The position numbers and the translations under genes were made by a program. Below are positions 49,674 through 58,994 of a DNA stretch of 64,000 bases, one piece after another. The stretch is from Mesorhizobium sp. L-2-11 (GTDB taxonomy: Bacteria > Pseudomonadota > Alphaproteobacteria > Rhizobiales > Rhizobiaceae). The number at the start of each line of letters is the position of its first letter. The stretch's first letter is position 1. Location of the stretch: the NCBI RefSeq assembly GCF_016756595.1, contig NZ_AP023257.1, positions 4,976,001-5,040,000 of the forward strand. The letters are read 5' to 3'. The notes under the pieces were generated by a model, which searched no databases, was not told the origin of the DNA, and worked only from the letters and a program-made list of their open reading frames with translations.

Positions 49674-50031
49674 ACCATGCTTCTCCCGTCTTCCGGAATT
49701 TCCGCCTCACCTATTCGGTTTTCGGGTGCTCACCTTTCCGATGACGAATTGAGCCCTCACGCGGCCGCACATTTGCAGGGGACATTGCTGCACTGCAACA
49801 GGACGCGTACTACAACCTAAACGCACAGGCAACGACGAAAGTTCAAGATGCCCCGGCTCAATGCGCGCGCACAATTTGCGCCAATTATCGATAAATACCC
49901 GCGTTGAATTGCCGATCTGTCGCAATTTAGGTCCAGTAACAGCAACAGCGATCGCCCAGCCGTCGTCACCCGTGCCGGTGCCGGGCCAGGTATCGGAGAC
50001 TCAAAAAAATGTTGCCTAACTACCCAAAGTA
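49674..50031 (+). other. intergenic stretch without a supported gene
   Basis: About 360 bases upstream of the broken GMC oxidoreductase. No ORF with a motif, no RNA gene and no convincing palindrome was seen. It may carry the promoter of the membrane-protein gene near 49690-49750. Confidence 0.4.
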
Positions 50032-50547
50032 GTGGCAAATGTTATGTTGCAGTGCCTAAGAGTGCGATGCAACATTGAATTCGTCTCGCTGACCTGCAGG
50101 AAACCGATCGCATCGGCATCAGGTGCAGGGTCAGTGGCTGAAGAGGCCATGGACATGGTACTCGACACCCGGGCCAAACAGGTCGCCGACAAGCACAATG
50201 GTATCGTGCACCATGGTATCGTCGTGATCGGCGCTGGCTTCGATTCAGCCTTTTTCCTGCAGCAGTTCGTCGGACGGAAGAAAGCTAGCGTTCCCGTCCT
50301 CGAATGGGGTTGCCACAACCCGCATGATCGGCAGCTCGAACGCGGCGCAAACAGCAATATCCGCGACGACGCTGGCAGAGCGTGGAATTACACGATCGGC
50401 CTGACAGCCGGACCCGACTGCGGGTCCGGGCAGACGCCGCCGTTCAATACTAACATCTTCGGGCTGAAAGGCCCCTACGGCATCGGTCTCGACTCGCCGA
50501 TCAGGTATGGCGATCTTCTGCTGCGGCCCAGGCGGTCATCCCCATGA
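50032..50547 (+). pseudogene. truncated GMC-family oxidoreductase, N-terminal fragment
   Basis: The translation from about 50190 resembles the start of a GMC oxidoreductase: HGIVVIGAGFDSAFFLQQF (FAD-binding strand, with the last Gly of GxGxxG missing), VPVLEWGCHNPHDRQLERGANS, NYTIGLTAGPDCGSGQTPP and YGIGLDSPIRYGDLL. Intact members run past 500 residues, with 'GGGSNCWWGQTP' where this reads AGPDCGSGQTP. Here homology stops after about 120 residues, and the frame ends at 50547, just before the RTX gene. The substituted FAD-binding residues and lost C-terminus mark it as a decayed remnant. The exact original start is unclear. Confidence 0.7.
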
Positions 50548-50574
50548 GCAGCTTTGCCAGGAGGAGAAAATCCT

Positions 50575-52725
50575 ATGACGGTGTTCTATGATAGCAGCCG
50601 TCCGGACGCTTTCGTCGGCGGAGCCGGTAGCGACGCCGTAAGTTACAGCGCTTCGTCCCGTGGAGTCATCGCCGATTTGGCTTCCGGCTATGCTTACAAG
50701 TTGCTGTCGATACTGCCGTTGGGCGATTCCATCACATATGGAGTGATCGCGAGCTCTTCCGATACCGAAAGCGGCGGATATCGGAAGTTTATGCTGGATC
50801 AGTTGGCGGCACTCAATGTGAAGATCGACTTCGTCGGTTCCTCGTCCAACGGACCCGCCAGCATGGGCGATCGGGATCACGAGGGTCACCGCGGCTGGAC
50901 GCTCAATCAACTGAACGGCATCGACAACGATGTCGTGGCAGCCACGAAACCCGACGCCGTGCTGCTGATTGCCGGAACCAATGACAGCTCGACCGATAGC
51001 GTGCCAACAATGCTGCAGGATCTGCGCAGCCTGTTGCTCAGCTTGACCTCCAGCGATCCCGCCTTGACCGTCTTCGTCGGATCCGTGCCTCCCGTTCGCG
51101 TCGGCCAACAATCACAAGCGCGTGCAGACCGTGTCGATGCGTATAATGATGCAATGCCCGGTCTGATCTCTGAACTGGCCGCCCAGGGGCATAAGATCGC
51201 CTTTGTCGACATGCGCGATCTGACACCGGATGACATCACCGCGCCGCCGCTTGATAGCGGGCTGCATCCGACTGCCGGGGGCTATGCAAAAATCGCCTCA
51301 CATTGGATGGACGCCTTGGAGCAACATCTCGGCCTGGACGGGACCGGTATCGGAAGCGACCGCGACACCTTCACCAGCATTGAAAATCTCACAGGTTCTT
51401 CCTTTGCCGACCAACTCGGCGGAAACGAGGGCGCCAATGTGCTGGATGGGCTGGCTGGCGATGATTTGCTGGAGGGCCGCGGCGGCTCCGACCAACTCAT
51501 CGGCGGGGCCGGCGCCGACACGCTTGTCGGCGGCACGGGTAATGACGTCTACTATGTCGACAATGCCGGTGACAAAACCATCGAGGCGACCAATGGCGGC
51601 GTCGACGAGACGCATGCTTATACAAACTGGACCCTGGCCGAAAACGTCGAAAACCTCTTCCTGAGGTCGGCTGCCAATCTGGCGGCAAAAGGCAACGGGC
51701 TCGCCAACACCATGGTAGGCAACGGCGCGGCGAACACGCTCGAAGGCCTCGGCGGGGCCGATCGGCTGGACGGCCGGGGCGGGTCGGACCGGCTCGTCGG
51801 TGGTCTTGGCGTCGATATCCTCACCGGCGGAACGGGAAACGACAGTTTCGTCTTCGCCGCCGGCCACGGCCACGACACCATCACCGACTTCGACCTTTCC
51901 GGCGACGATCTGCTGGAGATTTCAGGCTACCAAAGATATAGCGAACTCCGACAGGTCGGGAGCGACACGCTGGTCGTTTTCTCCGACAGTGACACTGTTC
52001 TCCTCAAAGGCGTGACCAGCGCCTCCTTGAGCAGTTCGGATTTCGTCTGGAACGATGCCCTCGACGAGCCGCCGCCGGGGTCAATCGTAGGCGACGACGG
52101 CAACAATACGCTTACCGGCGGTTCCGGTGCGGACGTCATTTATGGAATGGGCGGCAGCGACATCCTGAACGGAGAAGCGGGTGCCGACATGCATGTCGGC
52201 GGCGCGGGTGATGACGTCTACCATGTCGACAATACCGGTGACAAAACCATCGAAGAGATCGATGGCGGCTTCGACGAGACGCATGCTTATGTGAACTGGA
52301 CCCTGGCCGACAACGTCGAAAACCTCTTCCTGAGGTCGGCCGCCAATCTGGCGGGAAAAGGCAACGAGCTCGCCAACACCATGGTGGGCAACGGCGCAGC
52401 GAACACGCTCGAAGGCCTCGGCGGCGGCGATCGGCTGGACGGCCGGGGCGGCTCGGACCGGCTCGTCGGTGGTCTTGGCACCGATATCCTTACTGGCGGA
52501 ACCGGAAACGACAGCTTCGTCTTCGCCGCCGGCCATGGCCACGACACCATCACCGACTTCGACCTTTCCGGCGACGATCTGCTGGAGATTTCAGGCTACC
52601 AAAGCTACAGCGAACTCCGGCAGGTCGGGAGCGACACGCTGGTCGTCTTCTCCGACAGTGACATGCTTTCACTGAACGGTGTCCTCGTTGCAAGCATCTC
52701 GAACAGCGATTTTCTCTTCGTGTAG
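50575..52725 (+). CDS. SGNH hydrolase with C-terminal RTX repeats, probable type I secretion substrate
   Basis: A 716-residue protein from ATG 50575 with an excellent AGGAGGAG site (50559-50566). It has no Sec signal. Residues about 45-250 form an SGNH esterase: ILPLGDSITYG (block I), HEGHRGWTLNQLN, VLLIAGTNDSS (block III) and DSGLHPTAGGYAKIA (block V with catalytic Asp/His). From about 275 follow RTX nonapeptides such as GGADRLDGRGGSDRLVGG and GGTGNDSFVFAAG in two long, nearly identical modules. These bind calcium and, with the C-terminal end, direct export through an HlyB/PrtD-type transporter. The PrtDE pair at 9255-12319 is a candidate exporter. Confidence 0.9.
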   Translation: MTVFYDSSRPDAFVGGAGSDAVSYSASSRGVIADLASGYAYKLLSILPLGDSITYGVIASSSDTESGGYRKFMLDQLAALNVKIDFVGSSSNGPASMGDRDHEGHRGWTLNQLNGIDNDVVAATKPDAVLLIAGTNDSSTDSVPTMLQDLRSLLLSLTSSDPALTVFVGSVPPVRVGQQSQARADRVDAYNDAMPGLISELAAQGHKIAFVDMRDLTPDDITAPPLDSGLHPTAGGYAKIASHWMDALEQHLGLDGTGIGSDRDTFTSIENLTGSSFADQLGGNEGANVLDGLAGDDLLEGRGGSDQLIGGAGADTLVGGTGNDVYYVDNAGDKTIEATNGGVDETHAYTNWTLAENVENLFLRSAANLAAKGNGLANTMVGNGAANTLEGLGGADRLDGRGGSDRLVGGLGVDILTGGTGNDSFVFAAGHGHDTITDFDLSGDDLLEISGYQRYSELRQVGSDTLVVFSDSDTVLLKGVTSASLSSSDFVWNDALDEPPPGSIVGDDGNNTLTGGSGADVIYGMGGSDILNGEAGADMHVGGAGDDVYHVDNTGDKTIEEIDGGFDETHAYVNWTLADNVENLFLRSAANLAGKGNELANTMVGNGAANTLEGLGGGDRLDGRGGSDRLVGGLGTDILTGGTGNDSFVFAAGHGHDTITDFDLSGDDLLEISGYQSYSELRQVGSDTLVVFSDSDMLSLNGVLVASISNSDFLFV
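51531..52010 (+). repeat. RTX module copy 1 inside the SGNH gene
   Basis: About 480 bp that recur, with few changes, at 52189-52668. The repeat starts at GGCGGCACGGGTAATGACG and runs to the codons for FSDSD. The encoded part includes VYYVDNAGDKTIEA, NWTLAENVENLFLRSAANLA and the RTX nonapeptides. Confidence 0.85.
52189..52668 (+). repeat. RTX module copy 2 inside the SGNH gene
   Basis: Second copy of the module at 51531-52010, in direct orientation, about 660 bp downstream of it. Long stretches are identical at the DNA level, for example around the codons for NVENLFLRSAANLA and GHGHDTITDFDLSGDDLLEI, so the duplication is recent or kept uniform by gene conversion. Confidence 0.85.
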
Positions 52726-52739
52726 AGCGGCATCTGCCT

Positions 52740-53234
52740 CCCGTAGGGGCCGCGACCTCGCGGGGCGTTCCAGACGTCGACATTGCCGCTCGCCGGATCG
52801 AGCCTGCCGTAAATGCCCTCCTGCCCGGTGAACCAGAGCCTCCCGTCCTTGTCGAAGGAACCGGTGTTGAGGTTGGCGTTGCCGTGCCCCTCGGGGAGCA
52901 GAAACGCCTTCACCGCTTCCGTTTCGGGATCGACGCGCACGATGGCGTTGGGGCCTCTGTCGGGACCAACGATCACCCCGTGCGGCGCCGAGCCGTCGCC
53001 AAGGGTTATGTGCTTGAACGCGCCTCTATCAGGATCGAGCCGCCCAAGCGCGCCCTGTCCCTGGGCGGTATACCATATGGAGCCATCCGGCGCCGGAGCG
53101 ACATCGTGCGGGCCGGCGCCCTCCGGAACGGGATAGTAGCGGACTTCCTCCGCAGCAGCACGCGCGGCCACCGAGCAGAGCAGCGCGGCGAACAGTGCCG
53201 ACGCAATCGTACGAAAACATGGCCAACTCCTCAC
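52740..53234 (-). pseudogene. truncated streptogramin-lyase-like (Vgb) beta-propeller protein
   Basis: From GTG 53234 the frame begins with a signal peptide (TIASALFAALLCSVAARAAA), then beta-propeller blades typical of Vgb-like proteins: YYPVPEGAGPHDVAPAPDGSIWYTAQGQGALGRLDPD, PHGVIVGPDRGPNAIVRVDPET and NTGSFDKDGRLWFTGQEGIYGRLDP. Homology stops abruptly after NAPRGRGPYG near 52745, about 20 bp beyond the RTX gene stop on the other strand. The remaining frame is the antisense of the RTX gene. Intact relatives have about 330 residues and six or seven blades; only about half remains. It is a 3'-truncated remnant. Confidence 0.75.
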
Positions 53235-53475
53235 ATCGCGCGTTTCTATTTGCACAGCGAGCGAGCCAAATATCCTTTTCGCGCCACTGCGGCGGCCGAG
53301 CCGCAGATGGCGAGCTCGCCGTGTCGCTTGCCGATCAAAGTCAGGAGCTAGTATAGCCCCTGCCCTCGCCCAGGCCTGCAAGCCAAGAATCGTCGACAGG
53401 CGGTAGCATCGTGAGAAAAACCTGCATACGACGACGGGATCGCGGCCCACAATCAGACTTGACGCGGGAAAGGCG

Positions 53476-53769
53476 TCAGCTTTGCCGCAAAAATTCCCGC
53501 GCCAACTCTTGCCATTCCTCATCAAGCGGCAAGGTCGACGGTGCGGCGTCGCAGCGACGATACCAATATTCCGCATTCGATTGGTCGCCTTCCTTGCGAT
53601 GCAGGTAGGCATGCACGCGCATACCCGCCATATCGTCGCGCAGCTGTGCGCGCTCGTGCGCCTTGTCCCAATCGCCCTTTGCATCCCACCACAGCGCCTG
53701 CAGGGCAGGACTCAAGCCGGCGAGCGGCTGTGATTTCGCAATCGAATCTTTGAAGGCTTGCAGATCCAT
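53476..53769 (-). CDS. conserved small hypothetical protein
   Basis: A 97-residue protein from ATG 53769. The longer frame upstream lacks coding character. The sequence MDLQAFKDSIAKSQPLAGLSPALQALWWDAKGDWDKAHERAQLRDDMAGMRVHAYLHRKEGDQSNAEYWYRRC looks like a compact TPR-like helical hairpin domain, with a WWDAKGDWDKAHE repeat-like helix and HRKEGDQSNAEYWYRR. Proteins of this form are widespread small hypotheticals in Rhizobiales and other proteobacteria. It is probably cytosolic. Function is unknown. Confidence 0.75.
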   Translation of the reverse strand: MDLQAFKDSIAKSQPLAGLSPALQALWWDAKGDWDKAHERAQLRDDMAGMRVHAYLHRKEGDQSNAEYWYRRCDAAPSTLPLDEEWQELAREFLRQS

Positions 53770-54087
53770 TCTTCCCCCGATGTGAGGTAATTGCGCGGAG
53801 CCGATGGTAGTGTAGTCCCGGATTCTGCAACAGCAAAGTCGCGCCGAGCACAGCAAAGGGGCGGTACCCTGGTGCGTGCCATCGTCCAATCTCGGGCGAC
53901 AGTCGACGCAGTCTGCACGGCAGTGAGCGGTGTCTCGTTACCGACGAAGGCGCATACGTCCGGTGCGGCGACCTACGACGACGACGTAAAAGACTCTACC
54001 GAGCGATCCGAGCACGACCGCCACCACCTCCGGTTCACTATCTTCCCGGAGGATGGCGTGGAGATGCCCGAGCACACGGGAAAGGCA
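53770..54087 (+). other. intergenic stretch without a supported gene
   Basis: About 320 bases between the small hypothetical gene and the end of the Crp-family gene. A plus-strand frame (53791-54132) has no motif and overlaps the Crp gene, so it is not called. No RNA gene is seen. Confidence 0.4.
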
Positions 54088-54810
54088 TCATTGAACGATC
54101 AAACGCGAGTAGCCAAGAGCTACAGACTCTAATGCGGTGCGATTGAGAATTGTCAGCGAGCCGTGGTCGTATTGGGTCAGATACCGCCGTTCCCATTCTC
54201 TCAGGCAACGATTTACTTTCGCTCGAGACGCCGGGATCATTGCCGCGAGGTCGGTCTGCGAAATGTGGATTCTCCGAGCTCCATTCACGGTAGCCGTACT
54301 GTGCGGGGTCTCAGTCAATCGCAAGAGCGTGCTCGCCAATCGAATGGATAGGGCATTGGACGCACTGTGGATCACTCGCTCTTGCGCGTCGTGCGTAGCT
54401 TGGCATAAGTACGGGATCACCTTCAGTGCGAGATCTGGGTGCTTGTCGAAGACACTAGCCATGAAAGCTGCTTCGATTTGAAGCAAATCGCTGTCCACGA
54501 TTGACGCAGCGTTCATGTTACTGTGTCGCGCGATGAACAATCTAGTCAAGTCGAAAGTGTCACCGGGACCGAGATCGGAAAAGATGAATTCTCGGCCATC
54601 TGAGAGGGGAACACTAAGACGAACTTTTCCATGAATTATGTAGTAAATATAACGCGGTATGTCTCCAATGTGAGTTAAGACTTTATTCTTTGGAACCCTC
54701 CTTAGGATGGATGCTTTTGCCATTTCACTAAGAGTATCTTCCCCAAATTGCCGAAATAAGCGTATTTTGTTCAGCTGTTTGACCCGAACCTCAGCGCCAT
54801 TTTCTCCCAT
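54088..54810 (-). CDS. Crp/Fnr-family transcriptional regulator
   Basis: A 240-residue regulator. The N-terminal cyclic-nucleotide-binding-like barrel (RLFRQFGEDTLSEMAKASILRRVPKNKVLTHIGDIPRYIYYIIHGKVRLSVPLSDGREFIFSDLGPGDTFDL) precedes a long helix and a C-terminal Crp-type winged helix (IHISQTDLAAMIPASRAKVNRCLREWERRYL) that binds DNA. There is no cysteine cluster, so it is not an Fnr iron-sulfur sensor. The region is AT-richer than its surroundings (for example tgaattatgtagtaaatata), which hints at acquisition from elsewhere. It is divergent from the glycosylphosphotransferase gene and may control that surface-glycan cluster. The ligand is unknown. Confidence 0.9.
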   Translation of the reverse strand: MGENGAEVRVKQLNKIRLFRQFGEDTLSEMAKASILRRVPKNKVLTHIGDIPRYIYYIIHGKVRLSVPLSDGREFIFSDLGPGDTFDLTRLFIARHSNMNAASIVDSDLLQIEAAFMASVFDKHPDLALKVIPYLCQATHDAQERVIHSASNALSIRLASTLLRLTETPHSTATVNGARRIHISQTDLAAMIPASRAKVNRCLREWERRYLTQYDHGSLTILNRTALESVALGYSRLIVQ

Positions 54811-55112
54811 GGCTCCTCTCCCTGATAGGGTAAGCGCCCCAGCCCCTTAAGCGTTGCCTTGACCACCTCTTTGAACGAGTCCGACCTCCAATCCGTCTCG
54901 CGCAGACGCGTTAAGGCACAAAATTTAGCACATTAGGATACGATAAAATAGCGACTCGTCTGTGCCCGGGGTAACAGCGGCATGTCTCTGAGACATTTAA
55001 ATCAAATCCAACCGACTGGAAGCCGTTGGGATAACCCCCTCCTTGTGGGATTGGCGTGTGCCATGAGCCAAGAAGGAGAAGGGATGCAACAGGATTCGGG
55101 GGGTTCGTCTCT
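54811..55112 (+). other. divergent intergenic region upstream of the glycan gene
   Basis: About 300 bases between the Crp-family gene and the glycosylphosphotransferase gene. It is AT-rich around 54915-54960 and probably holds both promoters. I see no clear Crp-type palindrome. Confidence 0.4.
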
Positions 55113-56564
55113 ATGCGGCATGCACCAACCGAGGCGTCGCGTGCGCTCTGGAAGCGAAGCGTAGAGCCGCTACGGCTTCCTGTGGGAGCAGTTTGCGTGT
55201 TTCTCGCAACTGCTGATTTCCTTCTTGGACAGACAATACTTCTTGCGTCAATTGAGCTCTACCATAGGGCCTTCGGCGTCAGGCCGCCAGATATCTGGGA
55301 TTCGATCTGCCTAAGTGTTACCGCCGGTCTGTTGCTGGTCGCATTCATGACCGCCAGGGGCGCCTACACGGTTAGTGGCATCCTGGACGATCACTGCAGG
55401 ATCAAAACACTCTTCAGTGGCTGGGTGTTCGTTTTCTTTTCAATTCTCTGGCTCGCCTTTCTCACGAAGACGACGTCGACGTTCTCGCGCGGCTCCTTGA
55501 CGCTGGCGTTTGCGGTCGGCTTTCCAATCCTGGCGCCTGGCCACGCGGTTCTGGCGCGTGGGCTGAGACGGCTTCTCGCGGCTGAGAAACTCGTGTTGCG
55601 CACAGTTTATCTGTTTTACTCTGGCGTTCCTGGAAAGGAACAGGGGATAATCAACAAGCTTGGGCAACAGGGCATCGCGGTTTGTGGTGTTTCGAACATC
55701 GAGAACGATGATGGCGCGATCGCAGCACGATCGGTACATGCCGCCGCCGCAGCTGCACAGGCTGCGTTTCGTAATGGCTCGTATGGGGCAGTTTATCTCT
55801 TTTGCTCCTGGGACCAGCGGAAGTTGATCGAACGCATCTTGGAGGAAATGTCCCGCCTCCCGCTGCCGATTTATCTTTTCGCCGACGCCTACATAGACAG
55901 AATTCTGGCTGGAAGCCCGCTGCACACCGGCTGGCAGCGAGCCTTCGAAGTCCAGCGTATGCCTTTGAGGCCTGCCGAACGCCTGCTCAAGCGGTTGTTC
56001 GACATTGCTGTTGCATCCCTGCTACTGCTGTTCCTGTGTCCGTTGATGGCCTTGGTCGCATGTGCCATAGCGCTCGAGAACGGTCGGCCTGTGCTGTTCC
56101 GGCAGATGCGACGAGGTTTTGGTGGCAAGCCGTTCAATATTTACAAATTCCGATCTATGACGGTGCAGGAGAACGGTCCACAAATTCGCCAGGCTCAGCG
56201 TAATGATGCGCGGGTTACCCGACTTGGCCGAATATTGCGCCGGTCGAACATCGACGAGCTGCCGCAATTGTTCAACGTGCTTCGGGGGGAGATGTCCCTG
56301 GTTGGGCCCCGACCTCACGCCGTCGCTCATGACGACACCTATACTTTGACCATTGCGAGCTATGCTTATCGCCATCATGTAAAACCCGGCTTGACAGGCT
56401 GGGCTCAGATCAATGGCTTTCGAGGGGAAACGAAGGAACTCTGGAGGATGGAAAAACGCATTGAGCACGACCTCTGGTATATAAAATCCTGGAGCATGCT
56501 TCTCGACATTAAGATAATTTGGAAAACTGCTCTACTGATCTTTTCTGATCGTAATGTCTATTGA
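55113..56564 (+). CDS. polyprenyl glycosylphosphotransferase initiating exopolysaccharide synthesis (WbaP/ExoY-like)
   Basis: A 483-residue protein from ATG 55113; a GTG at 55056 is possible. The N-terminal half holds about four to five transmembrane helices and a Rossmann-like middle region (CoA-binding-like). The C-terminal half is the bacterial sugar transferase domain: RLLKRLFDIAVASLLLLFLCPLMALVACAIALENGRPVLFRQMRRGFGGKPFNIYKFRSM, then RVTRLGRILRRSNIDELPQLFNVLRGEMSLVGPRPHAVAHDD and KPGLTGWAQINGFRG. It transfers a sugar-1-phosphate to undecaprenyl phosphate, the first step of a surface polysaccharide. A hairpin follows its stop. Confidence 0.92.
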   Translation: MRHAPTEASRALWKRSVEPLRLPVGAVCVFLATADFLLGQTILLASIELYHRAFGVRPPDIWDSICLSVTAGLLLVAFMTARGAYTVSGILDDHCRIKTLFSGWVFVFFSILWLAFLTKTTSTFSRGSLTLAFAVGFPILAPGHAVLARGLRRLLAAEKLVLRTVYLFYSGVPGKEQGIINKLGQQGIAVCGVSNIENDDGAIAARSVHAAAAAAQAAFRNGSYGAVYLFCSWDQRKLIERILEEMSRLPLPIYLFADAYIDRILAGSPLHTGWQRAFEVQRMPLRPAERLLKRLFDIAVASLLLLFLCPLMALVACAIALENGRPVLFRQMRRGFGGKPFNIYKFRSMTVQENGPQIRQAQRNDARVTRLGRILRRSNIDELPQLFNVLRGEMSLVGPRPHAVAHDDTYTLTIASYAYRHHVKPGLTGWAQINGFRGETKELWRMEKRIEHDLWYIKSWSMLLDIKIIWKTALLIFSDRNVY

Positions 56565-56571
56565 TGTATAG

Positions 56572-56589
56572 CAGCTTCTCAGGAAGCTG
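56572..56589 (+). terminator. hairpin after the glycosylphosphotransferase gene
   Basis: CAGCTTC-TCAG-GAAGCTG, a perfect 7-bp stem with a 4-base loop, 8 bp after the stop codon. No T-run follows, so termination would be weak or Rho-dependent. Confidence 0.45.
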
Positions 56590-56700
56590 AATGGATATAT
56601 GTACTCTGTCTTCCAACTGATTGATTGAACGGATAGTTTTGGTGAATTTACCGGGAGCAAGATTTTTCAAGTATCCTCTAGCCGAGGGAAAGGGACGGAT

Positions 56701-58125
56701 GTGGTGTCATCATCGACGGGCGTGGACCAGCGGTCCGTCACATCTTCGGAGCTTCCCCCTCCTTGCACCGCGAAGCCGCCGTCCGGCGTTGGGCGGGGCC
56801 CTCTCGTGGTCGATCTCGACGGGACGCTAATCCAGTCCGACCTGCTGATTGAGTCGTTCCTGGCGCTCTTCGCCAATAAGCCATTTGTGGCGCTCCGGAC
56901 GTTGGCCGCGCTGCGCGAGGGCAAAGCAGTGTTCAAGACTCGGATTGTGGACGAACTCGTGGTGGATGTGGCGCGCCTTCCCTACAATGGCTGCGTGCTC
57001 GCTTATATTGAAGCCGAGCGAGCGAAAGGCCGGCCAATCTACCTCGCCTCTGCATCCGATATACGCCTCGTCCGGGCGGTGAGCGGCCATCTCGGCCTCT
57101 TCGATGGCGTGCTCGGCTCGGGCGAAGAGGTAAATCTCGCTGGAAAGACCAAGGCGGAAGCTTTGTGCGAACGCTTCGGCGAGCGCGGTTTCGCCTATAT
57201 CGGCGGGGACCGGGTGGATCTGCACGTCTGGAGCCGCTGCGGCGAGGCCCTGGTGGCCGGCGGCACCCCGCGGCTGCTACGGCAATTGCGCGGCACCATG
57301 CCGTTCGCCGTGTCACTGGACGAGGGCGGATCGCACTGGCGCGATTACGTGCGGGCCCTGCGGCCGCACCAATGGCTGAAGAACATTCTCGTTTTCGCTC
57401 CGGCCACCGCTGGCCACGTGATCGTGCCCTCAGCACTGAACTGTACCATCGCATTCCTGAGCTTCAGCTTCTGCGCCTCGGCGGTCTACATCGTCAACGA
57501 CCTCCTTGATCTTCCGTCCGACCGAGAGCATCCGCGCAAATGCCGACGGCCCTTCGCGTCAGGGGCTGTGCCGCTGATCCACGGGATCGCGATGGTGCCG
57601 GCCCTGCTCCTGGCCTCGCTGCTGCTGGCACTGATGCTGACGCCCACCTTCCTGCTGGTCGTCGGCGGCTACTTGGCCCTGACCACGGCCTATTCGCTCT
57701 ACCTCAAGCGCAAGATCATCGCGGACGTGATGACCCTCGCAATCCTCTATGCCTTGCGGCTCGTGGGCGGCGGCGTCGCGGCCGGGGTGGCGATCTCGCA
57801 CTGGCTCGAGGCCCTCTCAATGTTCCTGTTCCTCAGCCTCGCCCTGGTGAAGCGCTGCACGGAACTGGTGGAACGCGTCAAGAGCGGGCAAGGCGATCCG
57901 GCCGGCCGGGGCTATCAGCTCGGCGACCTGCCGAGCCTGGAGGCGATGGCGGCGGCGAGCGGCTATCTCACCGCCCTCGTGATGGCACTCTACCTGAACA
58001 GCGAGGCGGTCACCTCCCTCTACCGCCACCCTGAGCGCCTTTGGTTGATCTGCATAGCGATCCTGTTCTGGATCAGCCGGATCATCATCAAGACCCGCCG
58101 GGGCGAGATGAACGTAAGCGCGTAG
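56701..58125 (+). pseudogene. HAD-UbiA decaprenyl-phosphate phosphoribosyltransferase-like gene, 3' end cut off by IS66
   Basis: From GTG 56701 the frame gives 474 residues. The N-terminus is a HAD-type phosphatase-like domain (VVDLDGTLIQSDLLIESF). The C-terminal part is a UbiA prenyltransferase: RPHQWLKNILVFAP, VYIVNDLLDLPSDREHPRKCRRPFASG (NDxxDxxxD), and YSLYLKRKIIADVMTLAILYALRLVGGG. This pairing matches DPPR synthases, which move phosphoribose from PRPP to decaprenyl phosphate. IS66 is inserted after GEMN, so the last 28 residues, including the final helix, are replaced by VSA. Those codons lie intact at 60649-60738. Activity may be lost or reduced. Confidence 0.85.
58106..58113. repeat. 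left 8-bp target-site duplication of the IS66 element
   Basis: AGATGAAC directly before the element's GTAAGCG end. The same octamer is at 60644-60651 directly after the other end. Eight base pairs is the usual IS66 duplication. Confidence 0.93.
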
Positions 58126-58190
58126 GCGTCCCCACGTAGCGTGCAGGCGGTTGATCGCTCATTTTCAGCATGAATCATGCGGAGAATCCT

Positions 58191-58577
58191 ATGAGCGACA
58201 GTATGAGCCATCATCGAACATTCGAGATTTTGACGGCGGAGCCTGTGCCGTCCCGACGCAAGCCGCGCCATCGGTCGGACGAAGAGAAGGCACGGCTTGT
58301 CGCCGAAGCGTTCTCGCCAGGGGGCAATGTCTCGGCGGTTGCGCGTTCCGAGGGGCTGGACCCCTCGCAGCTCTATGCGTGGCGCCGCAAGGCGCTTTCG
58401 TCGGGCATGGTTGCGCCACTGACGGAGGGAGCGAGCAAGCCGGCGAAGTTCACGCGCTTTGAAGCGGTGGGCAGCGACACGGTGGAAATCGTCATTGGCG
58501 ACGCAGTGGTGCGCGCCGGCGGCGATGTCGATCCCGATCGCCTGGCGAGGATCATCCGCGCGGTTCGTAAGGCATGA
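58191..58577 (+). CDS. tnpA: IS66 accessory protein TnpA
   Basis: A 128-residue protein from ATG 58191; an ATG at 58170 is an alternative. It contains a helix-turn-helix of the IS66 Orf1 type: RKPRHRSDEEKARLVAEAFSPGGNVSAVARSEGLDPSQLYAWRRKAL. This resembles the N-terminal DNA-binding part of IS3-type OrfA. It overlaps the start of tnpB by 4 bp. It is required with TnpB for full IS66 transposition in studied members. No defect is visible. Confidence 0.9.
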   Translation: MSDSMSHHRTFEILTAEPVPSRRKPRHRSDEEKARLVAEAFSPGGNVSAVARSEGLDPSQLYAWRRKALSSGMVAPLTEGASKPAKFTRFEAVGSDTVEIVIGDAVVRAGGDVDPDRLARIIRAVRKA

Positions 58578-58918
58578 TCGCTTCCGGTGTGGTGGTTTAC
58601 GTGTCGTGCCAGCCGGTCGACTTCCGCAAGGGCGCGGCATCTTTGATGGCGCTGGTCAGGGATGGCGGCCTGGACCCATTCTCGGGGGCACTTCACGTAT
58701 TCCGTTCGAAGCGTGCGGACCGGGTTCGCATCGTGTGGTGGGACGGCAGCGGGGTTTGTCTTTATTCGAAGACTCTGGAAGATCACAGCTTCTGCTGGCC
58801 GGGGATATCGGCCGCGCGCATGCGTCTCGACCACGCCCAGTTGATGGCGCTTCTGGCCGGACTGGACTGGAAAAAGATTCGTCCGGCCAGGGTCAGGCGG
58901 CCGTTATCGACGGGCTGA
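58574..58918 (+). CDS. tnpB: IS66 accessory protein TnpB (Orf2)
   Basis: A 114-residue protein with the invariant IS66 Orf2 segments PVDFRKGAASLMALVRDGGLDPFSGALHVF and RADRVRIVWWDGSGVCLYSKTLED. The start ATGA overlaps the tnpA stop. The length of about 115 residues is standard. The biochemical role is not known, but it is needed with TnpA and TnpC. Confidence 0.95.
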   Translation: MIASGVVVYVSCQPVDFRKGAASLMALVRDGGLDPFSGALHVFRSKRADRVRIVWWDGSGVCLYSKTLEDHSFCWPGISAARMRLDHAQLMALLAGLDWKKIRPARVRRPLSTG

Positions 58919-58994
58919 AACCGGCCTGCGGCAAGATGAATCATGCGGCTGGAACGGTTGGGAAAGCGGCTGTTTTTGTGCTCTGTTGCTTGCC

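Noticed and set aside
52605..53684. A 359-residue protein made of the Vgb-like fragment plus extensions
   Set aside because: The C-terminal part is the antisense of the RTX gene and the N-terminal part has no homology-like pattern. Only 52740-53234 is supported.
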